NCBI RefSeq assembly: GCF_011378855.1
Contig: NZ_WTLB01000010.1
Coordinates: 1 to 64,000 of the forward strand
Direction: 5' to 3'
Source: Pseudoalteromonas sp. Z1A8
GTDB taxonomy: Bacteria; Pseudomonadota; Gammaproteobacteria; Enterobacterales; Alteromonadaceae
DNA: 64,000 nucleotides
In this document: positions 8,870-18,665 of the stretch, piece after piece
Layout: every line of letters begins with the position of its first letter
Position numbering within the stretch: the first letter of the stretch is position 1
Notes under the pieces: model-generated
The model's input: the letters and a program-made list of their open reading frames with translations, nothing else
The model's database searches: none
What the model was told of the DNA's origin: nothing
Position numbers and translations under genes: made by a program

Positions 8870-9958
8870 CTATAAAGAGCTTTTACTAGGTGGTGCAGAT
8901 TGATTTCTTATAAAAGCAGGGATATCAAAAATATCAGATGCTTTTGGTTTAGTGGCGACTACTTTAGAGTTTGACTCATTTTTAGTGTCATCAAGTATCA
9001 TTTTTGAACTCGCGCCCGTAGCAATAACCAGTAGCTCATAATTGGTTGCTAAGTTTTCAATTTTTGAAACACCACAAATAACCAATGCGTTTGGGCTTAC
9101 CTGCTGGCGTACTGTATCGGTAATGAGATTATAACTACCTAGTGAAATTTCTTCCTTACAATTTACTTGTATTATCACCCCCGTACTTGATGACATATCA
9201 ACTTGATTAACCAGTGGGTTATTGAGTGCACCATCAAGTGCAATAGTAAGCTCGCTTTCTTCATCGCATTTACCAACACCTAGTACAGCATCTCCCTGGC
9301 AATCCATAATTTTAGCAAAGTCATTTAAATCAACGTTTATTAGGCCTTGAAAGCAAAGCATATCGATGAGTGATTTTATCAGTGAGTGGAGTATTTGGTT
9401 GCTATGCTTAAAGGCGTCAAATAACCCTATATCGTTGCCTAGCACTTCAATAAGTTGATCGTTAGGGAGCGTAATAACCGCATTAGCATGCTCTTTGAGT
9501 TCATTTAGGCCTGCTTGCGCTATATTGCTTCTAAACTGCCCTTCACTACTAAATGGCAATGTAGCAACAAATATAATGGGCTTACCTTGCTCACTAGCAA
9601 GTTGTGCAATATACGGGCTAGCGCCAGTCCCTGTACCGCCACCCAACCCTGTTGCACAAAGTATTATATCGCAGCCATTAATAAGCGTTAAAAGCTGCTC
9701 TTTACTTTCTTCCGCAGCTTGCAGTCCAACTTTGGGATCTGCCCCTGCACCATACCCATGAGTGAGCTCTGCACCTATCAGTACTGCTTCATCACTCTGT
9801 GTATGTTCAAGTACCACTTTGTCGGTATTAACGCTATACAAGTGCGCCTGCTCAGACTCGCGCTGTTCAAAAATACTGTTAAGCGTATTACAGCCACACC
9901 CACCAATACCAAATACACCAATCGATAAACCATCATTTTGCTGAATTAATTGAAACAT
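8870..9958 (-). CDS. FtsZ paralogue (second FtsZ)
   Basis: A 362-residue tubulin-family GTPase of the FtsZ type. The GTP-binding signature GGGTGTG is at residues 106-112, followed by the SSEG and LPNDQLIEVL segments. The T7 loop has N208, D210 and D213 (NVDLNDF), the residues that complete the catalytic site of the next subunit. It ends with a C-terminal peptide DIFDIPAFIRNQ (about 342-353), the tail that binds FtsA and ZipA in normal FtsZ. The linker between core and tail is only about 20 residues. A strong AAGGAG precedes the ATG. A housekeeping ftsZ would sit in the dcw cluster, so this copy, among recombinases and a WYL regulator, is most likely an extra one that co-assembles with or interferes with the division ring. 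Confidence 0.85.
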   Translation of the reverse strand: MFQLIQQNDGLSIGVFGIGGCGCNTLNSIFEQRESEQAHLYSVNTDKVVLEHTQSDEAVLIGAELTHGYGAGADPKVGLQAAEESKEQLLTLINGCDIILCATGLGGGTGTGASPYIAQLASEQGKPIIFVATLPFSSEGQFRSNIAQAGLNELKEHANAVITLPNDQLIEVLGNDIGLFDAFKHSNQILHSLIKSLIDMLCFQGLINVDLNDFAKIMDCQGDAVLGVGKCDEESELTIALDGALNNPLVNQVDMSSSTGVIIQVNCKEEISLGSYNLITDTVRQQVSPNALVICGVSKIENLATNYELLVIATGASSKMILDDTKNESNSKVVATKPKASDIFDIPAFIRNQSAPPSKSSL

Positions 9959-9993
9959 AACTACTCCTTAACTTTTAAAGGAGCATAACAAAC

Positions 9994-10018
9994 AGGTGCG
10001 TCAATTTTTGACGCACCT
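9994..10018 (-). terminator. Perfect 10-bp hairpin between the WYL and ftsZ-like genes
   Basis: AGGTGCGTCA (9994-10003) pairs perfectly with TGACGCACCT (10009-10018) around a five-base loop, 13 bases after the WYL-gene stop. On the minus strand it is followed by a short T-rich stretch. It may be a terminator or a partial attenuator limiting read-through into the ftsZ-like gene. Confidence 0.6.
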
Positions 10019-10031
10019 AAACAAGTTGGAG

Positions 10032-11006
10032 TTATTTATAGATGTTAGCGGCCGCTTTAAGCTTTGTAGTGATTCTTTGCCGCAACTTTTCAGGTTTAAT
10101 AACCTCAAGCCAATGGATACATTTAAATAGCTCATCGGTTAGTTGTTCAGTATCAATAGTTTGGTAGGTAAGTAATACGCTTTTTTCATCAATACTTTGC
10201 TTGTCAGTCAGATCACCAAGCTCAATAAACCCTTGATTAACAGCAGAGTGACTAGGCACTTTCACAACTAACTCAATCGCTTCTTGCGACATACCTTTGT
10301 TAATCGCACTACGTAACGACTTTAATTGCTCAGTGCTTGGCTCTCGTCGTGTTTTTTGCAAAATGTGTACATTGCGAATGCGGTAAACCGGCATTTGATA
10401 ACACTTGTCATGAAGCTCTCCCACCATAAACTGAGCCATTAACACACCGCCTTGCTCAACTAAGTTGTAAAAACTTAACTCCGCAAATTTTAGCCAATGA
10501 GCCTCATCATAAAGTACTCTATAAAGCTCAGCGCTTACTGCACGCTTATGCATAATCGCATGCTCAATTTGCTCAACTAACTGAGTATCAACATTCACTT
10601 TTAACGACGGTTTTGGCAGGGTTGAAAGCCACTCAGGCATATGGCCATTATAACGTTTAAGCGCCTGCTCTGCTTTAATATGTACCGACTGTTTAACATC
10701 ACTGGGTACAGATTGCGGTAGTAATTGCTCCAACAACAAATAATGCTCTGCCACTTCGCTGCTCATTACTTTTGAGTTACCACCTCTCCACTGCGCATTG
10801 ATAGACCAGCCATAGGGTTTACTGCGCGTGTCTTTTTCAAGACCGAAGCAGCCTTGCTCGTATAGTGATTGAAGATCTCGTTGAAGCATGCGGGTTGATA
10901 AAACAATACCGCGATCAACCAGCTTTTGCTGAAGTTGAAGGATCGAGATAGAGCTAGGCGCTATTGGCACAAGCTCTAAAATTGATAAATGGCGGTGTGA
11001 GATCAT
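10032..11006 (-). CDS. WYL-domain transcriptional regulator
   Basis: A 324-residue protein. An N-terminal winged helix spans residues 1-70 (STRMLQRDLQSLYEQG is the recognition-helix pattern of DeoR/YafY-type proteins). A WYL-type region follows around residues 140-220 (the family triad appears as AELSFYNLV), with a C-terminal WCX-like extension. WYL proteins bind DNA and are thought to sense nucleic-acid ligands; they often control defence loci. The gene follows the GIY-YIG gene by 19 bases and precedes the ftsZ-like gene, so it may regulate one or both. Confidence 0.8.
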   Translation of the reverse strand: MISHRHLSILELVPIAPSSISILQLQQKLVDRGIVLSTRMLQRDLQSLYEQGCFGLEKDTRSKPYGWSINAQWRGGNSKVMSSEVAEHYLLLEQLLPQSVPSDVKQSVHIKAEQALKRYNGHMPEWLSTLPKPSLKVNVDTQLVEQIEHAIMHKRAVSAELYRVLYDEAHWLKFAELSFYNLVEQGGVLMAQFMVGELHDKCYQMPVYRIRNVHILQKTRREPSTEQLKSLRSAINKGMSQEAIELVVKVPSHSAVNQGFIELGDLTDKQSIDEKSVLLTYQTIDTEQLTDELFKCIHWLEVIKPEKLRQRITTKLKAAANIYK

Positions 11007-11025
11007 TATATTAAGTGGTGTGGAG

Positions 11026-11793
11026 TCATTTTTGAATTACTCTAAAGTGCTCTTGGATACTTCGTCCAAATTTTATGTCAGCAGATAAAGCGATGCGGTA
11101 CCCTCGTAAATAATGTTTATCTAACTTTGATCGATCTTTTAAAGGGACTGTTATGAGCTTTTTTTTCATAACTTCAACCGCATCCCATGCAGAAATATCA
11201 ACTTCAAGAGAGGCTATTATTACTTGGTTTCCAGGACTCCCCGTAATACCAAGTATTAACGTCGGAGACAGTTTTTTATCTTTAATCCAAGTACCTAGAT
11301 ATTTATCATTTCCTAATTGCCAGTATTTTTCTACTCTTTCAACGATTGCAGCATCACTAGGTGGCTCTACTAAATTATACCCAACTCTATCACCTAACGT
11401 TTTATCTGTGACCTTAACTAATATAATTGACTCTGTATTCCCTTTAAACAAATCGCCATATCCTAAAGGTTGCTGCTCAAGCCTAGTAACGTATTTTTCT
11501 GGCACACCCAAAGGGCGAAAACTGTACTTAGAAGACTCTTTTCGCATATTAAATTCAGGCTGGTGAGTAGAAATTAATGCTTCTTCAACAGCAATTGCTG
11601 TTTGTTCATTTTCATACGGGCCTGCTATTTCGAGCTTATAGCTTGCATCTTTCAGCCAATTCTCAAGTTCACTGTTATGTGTCTTTTTTTGGTGCGATGA
11701 GGCTCGTGTAGCAGACTTTCCCCTCCCCGCATATTTAATTTTGGAAGTCTTTGGGTCTCTGTATATATAGACATACTGTTCATTAACTTTCAT
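11026..11793 (-). CDS. GIY-YIG nuclease-like protein
   Basis: A 255-residue protein whose first 90 residues look like a GIY-YIG fold: VYIYRDP, then YAGRG (the YIG-equivalent), RASSH with the Arg/His pair, and a Glu in AVEEALI. The rest, about residues 95-255, is not recognised. An AGGA ribosome site lies upstream of the ATG. It is the likely first gene of a unit with the WYL regulator downstream. It could be a DNA endonuclease in a small defence or mobile system; the catalytic tyrosine and glutamate appear present, but activity is inference. Confidence 0.6.
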   Translation of the reverse strand: MKVNEQYVYIYRDPKTSKIKYAGRGKSATRASSHQKKTHNSELENWLKDASYKLEIAGPYENEQTAIAVEEALISTHQPEFNMRKESSKYSFRPLGVPEKYVTRLEQQPLGYGDLFKGNTESIILVKVTDKTLGDRVGYNLVEPPSDAAIVERVEKYWQLGNDKYLGTWIKDKKLSPTLILGITGSPGNQVIIASLEVDISAWDAVEVMKKKLITVPLKDRSKLDKHYLRGYRIALSADIKFGRSIQEHFRVIQK

Positions 11794-11895
11794 AGATATC
11801 CTTTTAAGAATTAAAGCTTTTAACTGTTTTTAAGTTATAAGCTGTGAGAAGTCCACTATTCTGTATCGAAAATTAGGTGTAACTAATTCTAAAAA

Positions 11896-13917
11896 CTAAA
11901 TAACAAACCCAATCTTCTGCTTTCCGCATTCTTTTAGATCGTTTTGTTCTCGTAAAATCGATAACATTCGCTCTTGAGTCATTCGTTTTTTTGAAAACCT
12001 CATTTGCCTTTTTACAATCGCAAAGTCACCTGGTGTGAGCTTTGTAAGCTTGAATAACTCATGCATTAAGTGCTTATTTAACACTCCTGGGCCTAATGTA
12101 TCTTTAAATAATTGCTTAGCCTGAACCGAGGTTAAATAGGTTAAATTTAAATTAAAATCAAATCGCCTCATTACCGCTTTATCTAAATTTTTAGCAAAGT
12201 TAGTTGCTGCAAAAAGTGGGAGTTGAAATTGCTCCATATGGCATAGTAATTCATTAACTGTTTGCACTTCCCAATTTGCCGTCGCTTGTTCGCGGCTACA
12301 TAGCAAGCTATCCGCCTCATCAATAAATATTGCACTTCCTTCTTGTGTAGCTTGTTTAAATAATTGAGCAATATTTTGCTCACTTTCGCCAACCCACTTG
12401 CTTAATAAGTCAGATGCTTTAAAAGATATAAGTTTAAAATCAGCTTTTTCGCATAAGTAATTTACAAAAGCTGTTTTACCGGTGCCTGGCGGGCCCGTTA
12501 GCAGAGTTCGTGAACTCGAATATTCAATTACAGCCTCTTCAACCTGTTCGAGTGATGCATACTCAGACTCTATATTCACCATTTTAGGATTAAATTTTTG
12601 CGCTGCTTGATAAATTAATTCGTGAGCCGAAAAGCCGCATGCAGTTAAAGTATCTTGAATATTCTCTTCTATGCAGTCACGCGCGGTTTGTGCTTTAAAT
12701 CCGCATAACCTAGCTACATGAACAGCTTTAGCAATATGAGCTGGCAGTAAGTTTTGTTGAGTAGCTAATTTACTTATAAAACTGTTACCAACACTCAAAC
12801 CTTTAACATATTTGCCAATCATTTTTTCTTTAGTTGTTTTGTTTAGCTCAGGAATTTCGTAAACAATATTAAATCGCCTAATAACGCTCTGTGGTAACTC
12901 TTCTAGATGATTAGTGATCCAAATACTCACAACAGGGTGATTTTCAATATAAGTATGAAGTAACTCCTTTGAGAAGCTTTTAGAGAATAAATCACGCTCA
13001 AAAATGTTTTCACACTCATCCAATAACAACATTGTTTTTTTACGCTTACCTACCAACTTACTCACCACATTAAAGTGCTCTAAACGCAGCTCAGAACTTG
13101 CACTTCGGCTATCGAGCTCGTTTGTTGGGTTTATTAAGTTACTACCTTTAGCTTGCACCTTTAGCAACTGCGAGTTACACATTTGCGCTAAATATTTCGC
13201 CAATGAAGTTTTACCCGAACCTGGCACACCATAAAATAAAATACTCAATGGTTGCCCTCCGCTCTTTGTTGCGTTTTGCGTAGCTTTAAGCAAAGTATTT
13301 AAATCTAAGTGAGATAAATCAGCAGAGCTAAGTTCAGAAGCTTCACAAGGGGTAACCAAGTTAGATAAAATATCACTTTCACTATTTAATTTACCCTCGA
13401 GAAGGCTTTTAGCAATTGCGTTTGGTAATATTAAAAACTCATCTTCCCCAGCAAATATCTCCATATCCATTGAATACATGCCAGATTCAATAATTAAACT
13501 TATTTGTTTGTTGAGTAGTGCTTCATCAATATCAAGCACATTAGCTATTTTTTCTAAAATAACGCTCGCGTAATCGTCACGTAAGTATTCAACAAGTTCG
13601 CGTAATGGTTTACTGAGCGTCATACAGCACGAAAAAATAACTAATGGAGTAACCATTTTTGGCAAATCAAACGCTGTACAAAATATATGCACATTTTTTT
13701 GTAACGTTTTAGATATTGTGTTTATTGCTAAATGATCTAATCGGGCTATCAAATCATCAACATCTAAGCCCTGTAAATTTGTATAACTAAAACCAGAAAT
13801 GTTACATAAAGCCTTTTTAAATAGCTTATCGTGCCAAAGTTCTTCTGTGTCGAACTCTTCTAATAATTCAGTGGTAAAGTGTGCCACAATACGTTTTAAT
13901 TGAGGGGTTGTGTTCAT
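11896..13917 (-). CDS. Tandem-AAA ATPase
   Basis: A 673-residue protein with two AAA modules. Module 1 has Walker A GVPGSGKT near residue 230, Walker B LLLDECEN, and VIRRFN as arginine finger. Module 2 has Walker A GPPGTGKT near residue 475, Walker B IFIDEADS, sensor ATNF, and MRRFD. About 200 N-terminal residues precede module 1 and are unrecognised. The layout resembles p97/Cdc48-type remodelling ATPases, but the N-domain differs and no protease domain is present. It stands upstream of the GIY-YIG/WYL/ftsZ-like genes on the same strand with a 102-base gap, so co-transcription is possible. Target unknown. Confidence 0.8.
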   Translation of the reverse strand: MNTTPQLKRIVAHFTTELLEEFDTEELWHDKLFKKALCNISGFSYTNLQGLDVDDLIARLDHLAINTISKTLQKNVHIFCTAFDLPKMVTPLVIFSCCMTLSKPLRELVEYLRDDYASVILEKIANVLDIDEALLNKQISLIIESGMYSMDMEIFAGEDEFLILPNAIAKSLLEGKLNSESDILSNLVTPCEASELSSADLSHLDLNTLLKATQNATKSGGQPLSILFYGVPGSGKTSLAKYLAQMCNSQLLKVQAKGSNLINPTNELDSRSASSELRLEHFNVVSKLVGKRKKTMLLLDECENIFERDLFSKSFSKELLHTYIENHPVVSIWITNHLEELPQSVIRRFNIVYEIPELNKTTKEKMIGKYVKGLSVGNSFISKLATQQNLLPAHIAKAVHVARLCGFKAQTARDCIEENIQDTLTACGFSAHELIYQAAQKFNPKMVNIESEYASLEQVEEAVIEYSSSRTLLTGPPGTGKTAFVNYLCEKADFKLISFKASDLLSKWVGESEQNIAQLFKQATQEGSAIFIDEADSLLCSREQATANWEVQTVNELLCHMEQFQLPLFAATNFAKNLDKAVMRRFDFNLNLTYLTSVQAKQLFKDTLGPGVLNKHLMHELFKLTKLTPGDFAIVKRQMRFSKKRMTQERMLSILREQNDLKECGKQKIGFVI

Positions 13918-14102
13918 GCTATGTACCTAATAGTTAGTGGGTTTAAAGAGCATATTACTAACTAAAAACTGTGAGCGTACCTAAAGTGAAAATTTGAAAA
14001 GCAACATAAGTTACTGAAACTTAAAGCCAAATTACAAAAAAAATATTTTCAGTAATTCATTTTTTACTTTTTATTTTAACCTTTATTTTTCAATCAGTTA
14101 CA

Positions 14103-14828
14103 ATGGTAAAAAAACAATTAAAGTTTATTTGGACCTTTATGAAAAACAATGATTTGAATCTAGGGTCGTACAACAACCCAATAATCCTGAAAAATAAGCA
14201 TCAAGATATCGAATCTGAAAAGTACATCTCCCGGCACTCTAGTGATGGCGTGTATGTGCATAGGCCATTATTACAGCTACACACTGGTAATAATCATGAA
14301 ATAGATGAGGATGATTCAAGTTTTGGGATGTTCGCTTTTCATAAACTTGCAACTCAGGAAAACTGTTATATAAAAAATGTTATCAGCAATCCATATTTAC
14401 AACCTTTAGAAATGAAGGTTGCAATTGCACTTTTTAATATTTCTGAAGATGATCTAGAAGATGATAAGTTTGTTTACATTTGTACCAGTAAAAAAATAAA
14501 TATTGATAATTATGGTGATGATGAAGGTTGTATTTGGATGGAAAATTATAAAAGTGAAAGTTTTTTTTCTGGGATTAATCAAACATCACTTTTTAAAAAA
14601 CTTGAAAAGGCATTTAACATAAGGGTGAGCAACGAAAAACTTAATAAAATACTAATAAGGTTAGATAGTTTTCACTATATCAATGTCACACCGGTTACAT
14701 TCGAAAACTCCAAGCTTGGTATTAGTCAAAAGCATAATAAAAACCAACGCGCTTATTTAAAAATAATACAAATAAATGAGCTGATGGACTGCAAGAATCT
14801 AACAAATATATGGCTTGTAAAAAACTAA
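14103..14828 (+). CDS. Hypothetical protein, orphan
   Basis: A 241-residue, A+T-rich open frame with no family I recognise. It is rich in Asn, Lys and Asp with an acidic patch (EIDEDDSS), has no signal peptide or membrane segment, and ends in a probable winged-helix-like stretch (LFKKLEKAFNIRV, then LNKILIRLDSF). An internal ATG at 14139 is an alternative start; neither start has a clear ribosome site. It lies alone between the AAA gene and the 3' end of the resident RM locus, divergent from the former. Confidence 0.5.
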   Translation: MVKKQLKFIWTFMKNNDLNLGSYNNPIILKNKHQDIESEKYISRHSSDGVYVHRPLLQLHTGNNHEIDEDDSSFGMFAFHKLATQENCYIKNVISNPYLQPLEMKVAIALFNISEDDLEDDKFVYICTSKKINIDNYGDDEGCIWMENYKSESFFSGINQTSLFKKLEKAFNIRVSNEKLNKILIRLDSFHYINVTPVTFENSKLGISQKHNKNQRAYLKIIQINELMDCKNLTNIWLVKN

Positions 14829-14883
14829 AATACAAATTTTGAGCCCGATTTAAAAACCGAGCTCTACTTGTTCTACGTCATGC

Positions 14884-15318
14884 TTATTCAAAACCACATT
14901 CAGAAAGCTTAATTTTTACTGTTACAGACTGGCTGCCATCACAAACAGTGGGTAAATCAGTTTTTATTTGATACTGCTTTGACGCGCTGTGTAAACTCCA
15001 CTTATCTTCGTGCGGGACCTTTTTAGTTTTAATGGCTCCACTCATAAAGCGATCTAAAGAACGGTTAAAGCCACGTTTAACGCCTTGCTCAAAAGCTTCA
15101 GCAATCAATGTATTTATTGAATCATCTACAGCTTTATTTTCTGAACTTTCACTATCAACATCTTGGCCCATAGCACATTTAATTTTTTCTATTAAGTCTT
15201 CCATCCTTGCAGTAGGTGTATCGCCTATTGAGTCTAGTTCTGTTTCGTCTTCAATGCGCCCAATCCACTTATTCATACTCTCAGAGCGAATACTCACATC
15301 TCTATTTTTATAAGTCAT
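14884..15318 (-). CDS. Hypothetical protein, last gene of the resident RM operon
   Basis: A 144-residue hydrophilic protein beginning 5 bases after the hsdR stop, so almost certainly translated from the same message. It has no recognised domain. There is an acidic, helical middle (about residues 25-75) and no membrane segment. Its place directly behind hsdR suggests an accessory to the RM complex, but that is only positional evidence. Confidence 0.55.
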   Translation of the reverse strand: MTYKNRDVSIRSESMNKWIGRIEDETELDSIGDTPTARMEDLIEKIKCAMGQDVDSESSENKAVDDSINTLIAEAFEQGVKRGFNRSLDRFMSGAIKTKKVPHEDKWSLHSASKQYQIKTDLPTVCDGSQSVTVKIKLSECGFE

Positions 15319-15323
15319 TACTG

Positions 15324-18300
15324 TTATCCTTTTACTCTATTAATTTTAAAACTCTGCGCTTGCTCAAATATTTCTTTGTACACTTCATCGCGGCTGATTG
15401 GTGGGTATTTAAATTTAGCGAGTATTAAAATCAGCTCTACTTTAAGTGATGATTTAATATCGTCGCGGTGATTCCAATCAACAAATTTAACTTTGTCGTC
15501 TACAATTACTTTTACCGCTTGAGCGAGCTCAATGAGCTTATCTTCGGGGTAGTCAAAGTCGTATTTAACGGCGAGTGCTTTTAACGCGTCGTAAAAGCCT
15601 TTTTCTTCAATATCAATGCCTAGCTCATCGCCGGCGTTCATTTCGTCGCGTACGCTGTAAATCATATCAACCATGCTTTCTGAAAAGTCATCAAGTACGC
15701 TACTTACCAGTACATCATCTTCTTTGCGTTCGTTGTAGCGCTGTACTAGCGATTCAAAGCGTTTAGTAAAGTCGATACCTTGGGTTTGGTTTACTTTTTT
15801 AAGCTCGCCAATGGCTTTGGCTAACATTTGTTGCAGTATTTTAATTTTGGTATTGGGGAGTTTTATTTTTTCTATTTTAGCGATGTAGTCGTCATTAAAA
15901 ATGTCGATTTCGCCGCCGTCTTCATTACCTAGCTTAAATATTTCCTCAACGCCGTCGCTTTGTAGGGCCTCGGCTATCATTTCACGTACTTTGGCGTTCA
16001 TTTGCGCGCTATCGGGCGCTTCGCCTTTAGTTAGCTTGTAAATAATAGAGCGAACGGCAAGGTAAAAGTGAATGTGGTTACGCTCGTTTTCGTTTATTTT
16101 TTCACTGCCACAACATACATCGTAAGCGGCTTTTAAACGCTTTACTAAATCCATAAAGCGCTTTTGGCGTTTTTCGGTAATTAGCGCAAACTCAGCGGCG
16201 TGGTTTAAACAGTTTAATTGGGCAACGGCTTCGCCTGTAAAGTAAGGGCTGCTGTCAAATTTATGAAATAACTCGGCGAGCAACGCTAAGTGGTTTTTTA
16301 CTTCAATAACCGAGGCGGTAATGTCTTCAAAATTGGTTTCGTCTGTTTTTGAGTACTGCGCTAGGGCTTTATTCATTTCAGATTTAATACCAATGTAATC
16401 GACTACTAAGCCTTTATTTTTACCTTCAAACTGGCGATTAACCCGCGAAATAGTTTGTATTAAACTGTGCTTTTGCAGTGGCTTATCAATGTACATGGTG
16501 TCTAAAAATGGCACGTCAAAACCGGTTAGCCACATGTCTACCACTATGGCTATTTTAAAGTTTGAATGTTTGTTTTTAAATTGCTTATCAAGCTCTTTAC
16601 GCTCGTCTTTACTGCCAAGTAAATTATATAAGCGTGCGACGTCGTCTTTGCCACGCGTCATCACCATTTTTACTTTTTCAGAAGGGGCTGCAATACGGCC
16701 TTCGCTAATAGCACGCTTTCGCTCGGTATCCGATAAGTTTTGAGCATTGTCCTGCTTGTTTAAAGAGTCGACTACATCAAACCAATCTGGGCGTAATTCT
16801 TCTAATTCTTGATACAACTGATAAGCAATCCCGCGCGAGCTACACACAAACATTGCCTTACCTGCAACCGTTGAGCATTCATCAACACGTTTTTCGTAGT
16901 GCTGTACAAAATCTTTTGCTAACACTTTAATGCGATCAGGGTCGCCTAAAATGCTATTCATGTTAGCGGTGGCTTTTTTGCTGTCTTCTATTTGCAGCTC
17001 GTTACTGCCTGCATCGGCGCATTCTTTGTAATAGGCTTCAATTTCGGCCAGCTTGCTGTTGTTTAAACACACTTTGGCCGCGCGGCCTTCGTACACAATG
17101 CGTACGGTTATTTCATCTTTGACCGACTCAGTCATAGTGTACGAGTCAACTACTTCACCAAACACATCTAGCGTGGCGTCAACAGGCGTGCCCGTAAAAC
17201 CAACATAAGTAGCGTTTGGCAGTGAGTCGTGCAGGTATTTTGCAAAGCCAAAGGTTTTTTTCACGCCTTTTTCGGTAATGGTAATTTTTTGATCAAGATT
17301 TACTTGGCTGCGATGCGCCTCATCAGATATACAAATAACGTTAGCGCGCTCAGTTAAAAGCGCAGTGTCTTCGGTAAATTTATGAATAGTCGTTAAAAAT
17401 ACACCGCCACTGTTACGGCCCGCTAGTAACTCGCGTAAGTGAGTACGGCTGGTGACTGTTTTTACCGTGTCATCGCCAATGTAGGTTTTAGCATTACCAA
17501 ATTGCTGCGAAAGTTGATCGTCTAAATCAGTTCGGTCGGTAATTAAAATAATGGTCGGGCTTTTAAGTTCAACGCTTTTCATCAACAAGCGTGTTAAAAA
17601 TTGCATGGTATAGCTTTTACCGCAACCCGTTGCGCCAAAGTACGTACCGCCTTTACCATCGCCTTGTGGCTTTAAATGCCGTTTTATATTTTCGAACAAC
17701 TTATTAGCCGCATAATATTGCGGGTAACGCGGCACAATTTTTATCTCTTTTTTGCCCGCGTTTTTATTATCAGAATCAGGGAAGAATACAAAATTGCGCA
17801 TTACATCGCGCAGGCGCGCTTTATCAAACAAGCCCTGCAATAAGGTATGTAATGAATTTATGCCCTCTTGTGCAGTTAGCTCTTGCCCCGTTACTTTGCC
17901 CCACGAGTAAAAAAACTGATACGGCGCAAATAAGTTACCCATTTTATTATTTACGCCATCGCTTATAACGCACAAGGTATTAAATACAAATAACTGCGGA
18001 ATAGCGCGCCTGTAGCGTACCGTTAACTGCTCAAAGGCTTCAAAAATAGGGGCTTGCTCGCGTATCGCACTTTTAAATTCAAACACCACCAGCGGCAAAC
18101 CATTTATGTATAAAATGCCATCGGGAATGCGCATTTCAATATTGTCGTAACTTGTGGGGCTTTCTATTTCTAACTGGGTAACAAACCTGTAAATGTTGTC
18201 GTCTTGCAGGTAAGTAACGCTCGCTTCACTTACTGTATCTAAAGCAGCTTCAGCCATCGCACGGCCTGCTACTAAGCTACTTTTAATACCTTGCTCAACG

Positions 18301-18665
18301 TTGTCGTAGTCAAGTAACTGAACATACAAGTCTTTTTGCGTTGCGCTACCTGCTACTCTGCCACGCTCGCGTGTATGTACTTCTCGTTTAAGTAAAAAGC
18401 CATCACTTAGCCAGTTACAAAAGGTTTTATTACTTTCGTATAAATCACTAGCAGGGAGTTTTTCGAGCTTTGCAATAATTGAGTCTACTTCACCGGTAGT
18501 AATATTATTTTTAGCGTAACGCTTGGTTAAAAATGCACGTAAGTCGTCTTTAATTAATACGTCGCTATTACTACGGGTGAGCTGCCCGCCCAATAAATGC
18601 GGGTAGCCTTGCTCGCCTAATAGCTCAACTACCGCTTGTTCTAATTTGGCTTCAGTAAATTTCAT
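15324..18665 (-). CDS. hsdR: Type I restriction enzyme R subunit (resident locus)
   Basis: A 1113-residue HsdR, the ATP-driven translocase and nuclease of a type I RM complex. The N-terminal nuclease core (PDGILYINGLPLVVFEFK) supplies the PD-(D/E)XK residues near 180-200. The helicase motor has Walker A GATGCGKS near residue 343, SDEAH as motif II, and FTGTP as motif III. The C-terminal half is a helical HsdM-contacting region. It works only with HsdM2-HsdS; the resident hsdM is split by an island, so the enzyme is presumably idle unless it can use another methylase. The first 138 bases are duplicated upstream at 20510-20647. Confidence 0.92.
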   Translation of the reverse strand: MKFTEAKLEQAVVELLGEQGYPHLLGGQLTRSNSDVLIKDDLRAFLTKRYAKNNITTGEVDSIIAKLEKLPASDLYESNKTFCNWLSDGFLLKREVHTRERGRVAGSATQKDLYVQLLDYDNVEQGIKSSLVAGRAMAEAALDTVSEASVTYLQDDNIYRFVTQLEIESPTSYDNIEMRIPDGILYINGLPLVVFEFKSAIREQAPIFEAFEQLTVRYRRAIPQLFVFNTLCVISDGVNNKMGNLFAPYQFFYSWGKVTGQELTAQEGINSLHTLLQGLFDKARLRDVMRNFVFFPDSDNKNAGKKEIKIVPRYPQYYAANKLFENIKRHLKPQGDGKGGTYFGATGCGKSYTMQFLTRLLMKSVELKSPTIILITDRTDLDDQLSQQFGNAKTYIGDDTVKTVTSRTHLRELLAGRNSGGVFLTTIHKFTEDTALLTERANVICISDEAHRSQVNLDQKITITEKGVKKTFGFAKYLHDSLPNATYVGFTGTPVDATLDVFGEVVDSYTMTESVKDEITVRIVYEGRAAKVCLNNSKLAEIEAYYKECADAGSNELQIEDSKKATANMNSILGDPDRIKVLAKDFVQHYEKRVDECSTVAGKAMFVCSSRGIAYQLYQELEELRPDWFDVVDSLNKQDNAQNLSDTERKRAISEGRIAAPSEKVKMVMTRGKDDVARLYNLLGSKDERKELDKQFKNKHSNFKIAIVVDMWLTGFDVPFLDTMYIDKPLQKHSLIQTISRVNRQFEGKNKGLVVDYIGIKSEMNKALAQYSKTDETNFEDITASVIEVKNHLALLAELFHKFDSSPYFTGEAVAQLNCLNHAAEFALITEKRQKRFMDLVKRLKAAYDVCCGSEKINENERNHIHFYLAVRSIIYKLTKGEAPDSAQMNAKVREMIAEALQSDGVEEIFKLGNEDGGEIDIFNDDYIAKIEKIKLPNTKIKILQQMLAKAIGELKKVNQTQGIDFTKRFESLVQRYNERKEDDVLVSSVLDDFSESMVDMIYSVRDEMNAGDELGIDIEEKGFYDALKALAVKYDFDYPEDKLIELAQAVKVIVDDKVKFVDWNHRDDIKSSLKVELILILAKFKYPPISRDEVYKEIFEQAQSFKINRVKG
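18528..18665 (-). repeat. hsdR 5' end, copy 1 of a direct repeat
   Basis: The first 46 codons of the intact hsdR repeat at 20510-20647 in the same orientation. By eye about nine of ten bases agree, with one extra base here relative to the other copy. The homology begins at the ATG and does not extend clearly upstream. The two copies flank the SWIM gene. Confidence 0.85.
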
